Shown here piece by piece: positions 60,143-64,000 of a stretch of DNA of 64,000 bases. The notes beneath the pieces are model-generated. The model made no database searches. It was not told the origin of the DNA and saw only the letters and a list, made by a program, of their open reading frames with translations. Both the position numbers and the translations under genes were made by a program. This DNA comes from Arthrobacter sp042667405 (GTDB lineage: Bacteria; Actinomycetota; Actinomycetes; Actinomycetales; Micrococcaceae). Every line of letters begins with the position of its first letter. Position 1 is the stretch's first letter. The DNA lies in assembly GCF_042667405.1 (NCBI RefSeq), contig NZ_JBHVAL010000002.1, forward strand, positions 62,001 to 126,000, in the 5' to 3' direction.

Positions 60143-61396
60143 ATGACGCGGAACGCGCAGCTTCCTGTAAGAGCATCGTTGGCAGCCACCTTCGCTGCCG
60201 TCCTCCTCGCCACAGTTTCCTGCAGTTCCCCTCCCCCAACCCCGTCGGCAGGGTCTTCCAGCGGCACCGCCTCTGCCTCGGCAAACGCTGCCATGCAGCC
60301 GTTCGACGCCGGCACGTTACGCACCGAGTTCGAACGTGCCGCCAAGGAAGTCATGGTGCCCGGCGCCGTGGTCCTCTTGCAGACGCCGGATGGGAACCTC
60401 TCCTCGTCCTTCGGGACAGGGGTGCGCGGCTCCGATCGTCCGGTGTCGGCGGAGGACCACATCCGCGTCGGTTCCGTCACCAAGACCTGGACCACCACTG
60501 TGGTCCTCCAATTGGTCCAGGAGGGCAAGCTGGCCCTGACCGACCCCGTGTCCAGGTTTCGTCCTGATGTCCCCAACGGTGACGCCATCACCCTTGAGCA
60601 GATGATGACCATGCGAAGCGGCCTCTTCAACTACACCGAAACCCTTGAGCTCAACACGGCCTTGGACAATCAGCCGCAGAGGCAGTGGAAGCCCGAGGAA
60701 CTCCTCGCTTTGGCCTTTGCCCATCCGCCGTATTTCGCACCCGGGCAAGGGTTCCACTACTCGAACACGAATACAGTGCTTCTGGGCCTGGTTGCCGAGA
60801 AGGTCGAAGGCAAGCCCCTGGGACAGTTGTTCAAGGAACGCATTTTCGGGCCCCTTGGCTTGAAGGGCACGCTCTTCCCGGACAGCTCGTCCAACAGCAT
60901 TCCGGAACCGCACCCGAAGGGCTACTTTTACGGCGACAACGTACTGACGATGACCAATCCCGCCCTCCCTGAGGACATGCAGAAGGAAGCGTCCACGGGC
61001 ACACTGGCGCCCAACGACGTCACTGACGTGAACCCATCCTGGGCATGGGCCGCCGGCTCGGGAATTTCCACCGCCGCTGATTTGAAAACCTTGGGCGAAG
61101 CGATGGTCAACGGGAAGCTCCTCAATGCGGAGCTGCAGAAAAAGCGCCTCGAGACCTTCTTCCCCACCAAACCTGAGGACCCCAACGGCGCCTCCTACGG
61201 CTTGGGAATAGCGAAGTTCGGGAAGCTGTACGGCCACACGGGCGAGCTGCCGGGGTTCAACACCTTCATGGGCAGCGACCCCACCAACGGCGTCACGCTG
61301 ATTGTTTGGACCAACCTGGCGCCGGCAGCCGACGGGCGCGATCCCGCTGTGGTGATCGCCCGCGCCCTGATCGGCAAGCTGTACCGCGCTTCCTGA
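60143..61396 (+). CDS. class C beta-lactamase-like serine hydrolase, lipoprotein
   Basis: A 417-residue exported serine hydrolase. The signal peptide ends LLATVSCSS (Cys27), a lipobox. After a Ser/Pro/Ala linker, the catalytic domain carries SVTK (Ser111-Lys114) in IRVGSVTKTW, YSN (Tyr206-Asn208) in GFHYSNTNTVL, and the third-motif HTG in LYGHTGELPGFN. This arrangement is typical of D-alanyl-D-alanine carboxypeptidase or esterase members of the beta-lactamase class C fold (PF00144). An antibiotic role is not indicated by sequence. It follows the SGNH-like gene by two bases. Confidence 0.88.
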   Translation: MTRNAQLPVRASLAATFAAVLLATVSCSSPPPTPSAGSSSGTASASANAAMQPFDAGTLRTEFERAAKEVMVPGAVVLLQTPDGNLSSSFGTGVRGSDRPVSAEDHIRVGSVTKTWTTTVVLQLVQEGKLALTDPVSRFRPDVPNGDAITLEQMMTMRSGLFNYTETLELNTALDNQPQRQWKPEELLALAFAHPPYFAPGQGFHYSNTNTVLLGLVAEKVEGKPLGQLFKERIFGPLGLKGTLFPDSSSNSIPEPHPKGYFYGDNVLTMTNPALPEDMQKEASTGTLAPNDVTDVNPSWAWAAGSGISTAADLKTLGEAMVNGKLLNAELQKKRLETFFPTKPEDPNGASYGLGIAKFGKLYGHTGELPGFNTFMGSDPTNGVTLIVWTNLAPAADGRDPAVVIARALIGKLYRAS

Positions 61397-61423
61397 CGCT
61401 GGAAGCCCTTGCCTTCCCACAAG

Positions 61424-61461
61424 ACGCGATATATCGTGATTTTATCAACGCGATATATCGC
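61424..61461. promoter_or_regulatory. two identical palindromes, probable PadR operators
   Basis: Direct copies of a 13-base sequence (61424-61436 and 61448-61460), spaced 24 bases start to start, each containing the palindrome CGATATATCG. They stand 15-52 bases before the DUF4097 ATG. The 24-base spacing puts the copies on nearly the same face of the helix. Auto-repression by the PadR regulator encoded downstream is the likely use, by inference. Confidence 0.65.
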
Positions 61462-61475
61462 AACTTGGAGGGATC

Positions 61476-62324
61476 ATGTCAGAGGAACTATGGACCGTGA
61501 CGGGCCCGCAAACCATCGAAGTAGACAACGTCCGCTCCCTGAAGCTGGGCATCGTCAAAGGTCGCTTCGACATCGTTACGCACGAGGAACCTTTTGTGCG
61601 CATCGAAATCAGTGAAATCACGGGCGACCCCCTCACGGTGACGCTGGTGGACGGACGCCTGGAAGTGCGCCACCAGCTGCAGGGCCCCCAGGGGTGGTTC
61701 CGCAACCTGATGGGAACGGTCAACAACACCAGCACCAACTCGGTGGTGGTCGGGATTGCGCTGCCACCTGGCGTCGACGTCGAAGCCGGAACGGTGAGCG
61801 GCGACGGCATGGTCTCCGGCATCGGTGGCCGCACCCGCCTAAACACCGTGTCCGGTTCGGTCATGGCGGACGGCACCACCGGCGAACTGCACGTGAATAC
61901 GGTCAGTGGTGAGGTTATCGCCAGGAACCACGACGGCGTCCTGACCGCCAAGAGCGTCTCCGGTGAGGTCACGGCGTCGGGAACCTTCACCAACGTCCGC
62001 GCCAGTACGGTCAGCGGCGACCTCAGCTTCGATCTCCAGGACTACACGAACGACCTTGGAGCCAACTCAGTCTCTGGCGACTTGACCATCAGGCTCCCCC
62101 ACGATGTGGGGCTGGATATCGTGGCCAAGTCGGCAAGCGGAGCTGTGGTGATCGACGACCAGTTGTACGCCCAACCCGGAAGTAATGTGCACACCATCGT
62201 GGGACCGGACGAGCGGCTCATGCTTGTCCGCACGAATACGGTGTCCGGCAAGACGTACATCATCCACGGCTCCGCGCCTGCGGCGGGCAACCGCCCGCAC
62301 CCGCCAGGGGAAGCAGGTCTGTGA
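61476..62324 (+). CDS. DUF4097-family beta-helix protein
   Basis: A 282-residue soluble protein built of repeating short beta-strand segments. Motifs of the form VSGEV/TVSGDL recur about every 18-22 residues (LNTVSGSVMADGTTGE, VNTVSGEVIARNHDG, AKSVSGEVTASGTFT, ASTVSGDLSFDLQD, ANSVSGDLTIRLPH), typical of DUF4097. No signal peptide or membrane helix is visible. Family members usually sit in operons with PadR or anti-sigma genes and have no known activity. It shares a start/stop overlap with padR downstream. Strong ribosome-binding (GGAGGGATC) precedes the ATG. Confidence 0.85.
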   Translation: MSEELWTVTGPQTIEVDNVRSLKLGIVKGRFDIVTHEEPFVRIEISEITGDPLTVTLVDGRLEVRHQLQGPQGWFRNLMGTVNNTSTNSVVVGIALPPGVDVEAGTVSGDGMVSGIGGRTRLNTVSGSVMADGTTGELHVNTVSGEVIARNHDGVLTAKSVSGEVTASGTFTNVRASTVSGDLSFDLQDYTNDLGANSVSGDLTIRLPHDVGLDIVAKSASGAVVIDDQLYAQPGSNVHTIVGPDERLMLVRTNTVSGKTYIIHGSAPAAGNRPHPPGEAGL

Positions 62325-62938
62325 TGCCTCCGGTGTTCGCCCATGGTGCCCTGCGGCTGTATCTGCTGGCGCTGCTGGAGTCCGGCCCAAAGCATGGCTA
62401 TGAGCTGATCAAGGCCCTCGGTGACCGCTTCGGCGGGACCTACTCCCCCAGCGCCGGAACCATCTATCCCCGCCTGGGAAAGCTGGAGGAGGAAGGACTC
62501 GTCGCCACTGAGACCGAAGGCCGCCGCACCAAGTACTCCATCACTGCAGCCGGGCGCGCTGAACTGGACAGCCGCAGGGAGGAACTTGCTGACGTGGAAG
62601 ACACCATCTCCGCCTCCGTCAGGCGACTGGCGGACAACTTGCGGGCCGACATACGCAGCAATATGCGTGGTCTTCGAGCCGATCTGGCCGCGACCGCGGA
62701 AGCAGCCCGCAGCAGCGCTTCCTCCGCCACGTTCAGGAGCCATACATCGGGCCACACGCCCGAAGGCCAGCGGATCCTGAAGGAAGCAGAATTGATGGTG
62801 CAGGCCTTCCGGGACGATATCCGGGTGGAACTGAGACAGCACGGAGCAACCCGGCCCCTGACCCCGGTGGCATTGGAGACCGTGCGGGCGGTGCTGGACC
62901 AGGCACGTATCTCCATCCGGAATTCACTGAACAGCTGA
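62324..62938 (+). CDS. PadR-family transcriptional regulator
   Basis: A 204-residue regulator starting MPPVFAHGALRLYLLALL. The winged helix (about 5-80) has ESGPKHGYELIKALGDRFGGTYSPSAGTIYPRLGKLEEEGLVATETEGRRTKYSITAAGRAEL. The C-terminal part (about 90-200) is helical and longer than in minimal PadR proteins, and would form the dimer interface. The ATG overlaps the TGA of the DUF4097 gene (TGATG); GTG 62321 would add one residue. It probably binds the palindromes at 61424-61461 and responds to membrane stress or small aromatic ligands, as in other members. The ligand is unknown. Confidence 0.88.
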   Translation: MPPVFAHGALRLYLLALLESGPKHGYELIKALGDRFGGTYSPSAGTIYPRLGKLEEEGLVATETEGRRTKYSITAAGRAELDSRREELADVEDTISASVRRLADNLRADIRSNMRGLRADLAATAEAARSSASSATFRSHTSGHTPEGQRILKEAELMVQAFRDDIRVELRQHGATRPLTPVALETVRAVLDQARISIRNSLNS

Positions 62939-63017
62939 CCGGTTCGCGGCGCGGCACCCTGATGTGCGAAACTGGAGGGCAGCTCTATTGAGTATCAATC
63001 ATTGAAGGAGGCCAGCT

Positions 63018-63092
63018 ATGAGCAAGCGTGCACGTAAGCGTCGTGACCGTAAGCGCGGCGGCGCGAACCACGGCAAGCGTCCCAACACCTAA
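63018..63092 (+). CDS. ribosomal protein bL37 (24 residues)
   Basis: A complete 24-residue frame, MSKRARKRRDRKRGGANHGK followed by RPNT, with GAAGGAGG six bases upstream. It is almost all Lys/Arg/His with a conserved ANHGKRPN end, matching the actinobacterial bL37 found in mycobacterial ribosome structures (about 24 residues, ending HGKRPN). It binds 23S rRNA on the large subunit. A strong terminator follows. The gene is missed by usual length cut-offs. Confidence 0.85.
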   Translation: MSKRARKRRDRKRGGANHGKRPNT

Positions 63093-63125
63093 GCCAGCGG
63101 CTTAGCGTCAAGGCTTAAAGAGCGG

Positions 63126-63157
63126 GGGCCCCGGAAACCATGCGGTTTCCGGGGCCC
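63126..63157. terminator. terminator after bL37 and, convergently, rsrA
   Basis: A perfect 14-bp stem (63126-63139 with 63144-63157) with a 4-base loop lies between bL37 (+, ends 63092) and rsrA (-, ends 63206). Its tail is short on T. Confidence 0.85.
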
Positions 63158-63205
63158 TTGGCGTTAAGCACTCATCAGCAGGGGTGCTGCGAACCAGTCC
63201 CTGGA

Positions 63206-63466
63206 TCAGGCATCTACAGGCTTGATGGAATGGATCCTGTCCAGGATGGAGTTCTTGAGGTTCTCGGGCGCGGATTCCGTGCACGAGCGCTTGACCATGG
63301 TGCGGATGAGGCACTCCAGGTCGTACTGCTCAGCACACTCATCACACGTGTCCAGGTGCTGCTTGATCTCCGTGAGGTCCTCACGGGTCAAGGCACCATC
63401 GAGGTACTCATAGATCCGCTGCATTCGCGTATCGTCGCAATCGCCCAATCCCTGGCAGTCGCTCAT
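63206..63466 (-). CDS. rsrA: zinc-containing anti-sigma factor RsrA (SigR/SigH partner)
   Basis: An 86-residue ZAS-family anti-sigma factor. The redox zinc motif is QHLDTCDECAEQ (His37, Cys41, Cys44), with a further Cys at about 10 (LGDCDD) that can form the fourth ligand or disulfide. Disulfide stress releases SigR by ejecting zinc. The start overlaps the SigR stop by four bases, so the two are made together. It is oriented left and ends at a shared terminator with bL37. Confidence 0.92.
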   Translation of the reverse strand: MSDCQGLGDCDDTRMQRIYEYLDGALTREDLTEIKQHLDTCDECAEQYDLECLIRTMVKRSCTESAPENLKNSILDRIHSIKPVDA

Positions 63467-64000
63467 TTCTCTTTCTCCTGATTGTTGCTTCCGGCCGCGG
63501 CCTGATCTTCGGTGTGGGCCTTGAAGCCCCGTTCGGCGGCGTAGTCCGCCAGCATGTCCCGGAGCATCTTCCTGCCGCGGTGCAATCGCGACATGACAGT
63601 GCCGATCGGGGTGTTCATAATCTCCGAGATTTGCTTGTAGGCATATCCCTCAACGTCTGCGAAATAAACAGCCAGCCTGAACTCCTCAGGAATTGCCTGC
63701 AACGCATTCTTGACGTCGGAATCCGGCAGATGGTCAAGCGCCTCAGCTTCCGCCGAGCGCAGGCCCGCCGAGGTGTGCGACTCGGCCTTGGCCAGCTGCC
63801 AATCCTCGATCGTGTCCGAATTGGACTGCAGCGGTTCACGTTGCCGCTTCCGATAGAGGTTGATGTAGGTGTTGGTCAGGATCCGGTACAGCCACGCCTT
63901 GAGGTTGGTTCCTGGCTTGTACTGATGGAAAGCCGAGAATGCCTTGGTGTAGGCCTCCTGGACCAGGTCCTCAGCGTCCGATGGGTTCCGCGCCATCCGC
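63463..64000 (-). CDS. sigR: RNA polymerase sigma factor SigR (SigH family), partial (5' end missing)
   Basis: The C-terminal ~179 residues of an ECF sigma factor. The reading frame is open at the right edge, so the N-terminus is missing. Region 2 has ARNPSDAEDLVQEAYTKAFSAFHQYKPGTNLKAWLYRILTNTYINLYRKRQREP, with the DNA-melting and -10 residues. Region 4 has LPDSDVKNALQAIPEEFRLAVYFADVEGYAYKQISEIMNTPIGTVMSRLHRGRKMLRDML, the -35-binding helix. The pairing with rsrA and the SigR-type linker identify it as the thiol-oxidative stress sigma factor, which recognises GGGAAT-GTT promoters. An ATG at 63996 is internal, not the start. Confidence 0.93.
   Translation of the reverse strand, partial: RMARNPSDAEDLVQEAYTKAFSAFHQYKPGTNLKAWLYRILTNTYINLYRKRQREPLQSNSDTIEDWQLAKAESHTSAGLRSAEAEALDHLPDSDVKNALQAIPEEFRLAVYFADVEGYAYKQISEIMNTPIGTVMSRLHRGRKMLRDMLADYAAERGFKAHTEDQAAAGSNNQEKEK

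Overview
The window is high-GC, has GTG and leaderless starts, and carries genes typical of Actinobacteria: NucS, RsrA/SigR, the fused Kgd 2-oxoglutarate decarboxylase, a 24-residue bL37-like ribosomal protein, and the block argS-lysA-hom-thrC-thrB-rho-prfA-prmC-tsaC-wecA-atpIBEFHAGDC. Gene order and protein sequences point to the Micrococcaceae, most likely Arthrobacter or Paenarthrobacter. It looks like ordinary chromosome: I see no phage, insertion sequence, CRISPR array or plasmid gene.

Layout. 1-6060: a partial membrane protein, an AI-2E family transporter, an alpha/beta hydrolase, NucS diverging from a small Cys/His protein, nagA and a cold-shock gene, closed by an 18-bp-stem bidirectional terminator. 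6160-33588: one long leftward block. In transcription order it runs argS, lysA, hom, thrC, thrB (amino acid synthesis); rho, prfA, prmC, tsaC (transcription and translation); wecG/tagA-like, GT2 and wecA-like (cell-wall glycopolymer); two AtpI-like proteins and the eight F1Fo genes; a DUF2550 protein; and an esterase plus a large DUF2156 protein that look like an aminoacyl-lipid hydrolase/synthase pair. 33835-36703: a rightward three-gene flavin cassette (FMN-binding lipoprotein, ApbE, and an NqrB/RnfD-like membrane domain fused to a flavodoxin-reductase-like module). 36799-45284: tRNA-Arg(CCG), a protealysin-like protease with its emfourin-like inhibitor, a GlxA-type regulator facing a 56-residue membrane protein, a WYL regulator overlapping hrpA, and the HIT gene. 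45281-49127: sulfurtransferase and alcohol dehydrogenase (leftward with HIT), a Cds1-like enzyme and an MBL-fold hydrolase. 49222-52670: a zinc locus, zur facing znuA-znuC-znuB, with operator-like palindromes. 52694-55107: two CNNM/CorC-type transporters. 55598-59401: kgd. 59541-62938: an apparently inactive SGNH protein, a class C beta-lactamase-like lipoprotein and a DUF4097-PadR pair with two identical palindromes upstream. 63018-64000: bL37, rsrA and the 3' part of sigR.

How the parts fit. Most of the window is core metabolism and energy conservation. The accessory interest lies in the flavin electron-transfer cassette, the protease/inhibitor pair, the lipid-modification pair joined to the ATP synthase cluster, the zinc regulon and the PadR locus. 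Several unlinked genes have a TAGGCT or similar -10 hexamer only 6-8 bases before the start codon, which suggests leaderless mRNAs. Functional names rest on motif and family recognition by eye; no database search was run.
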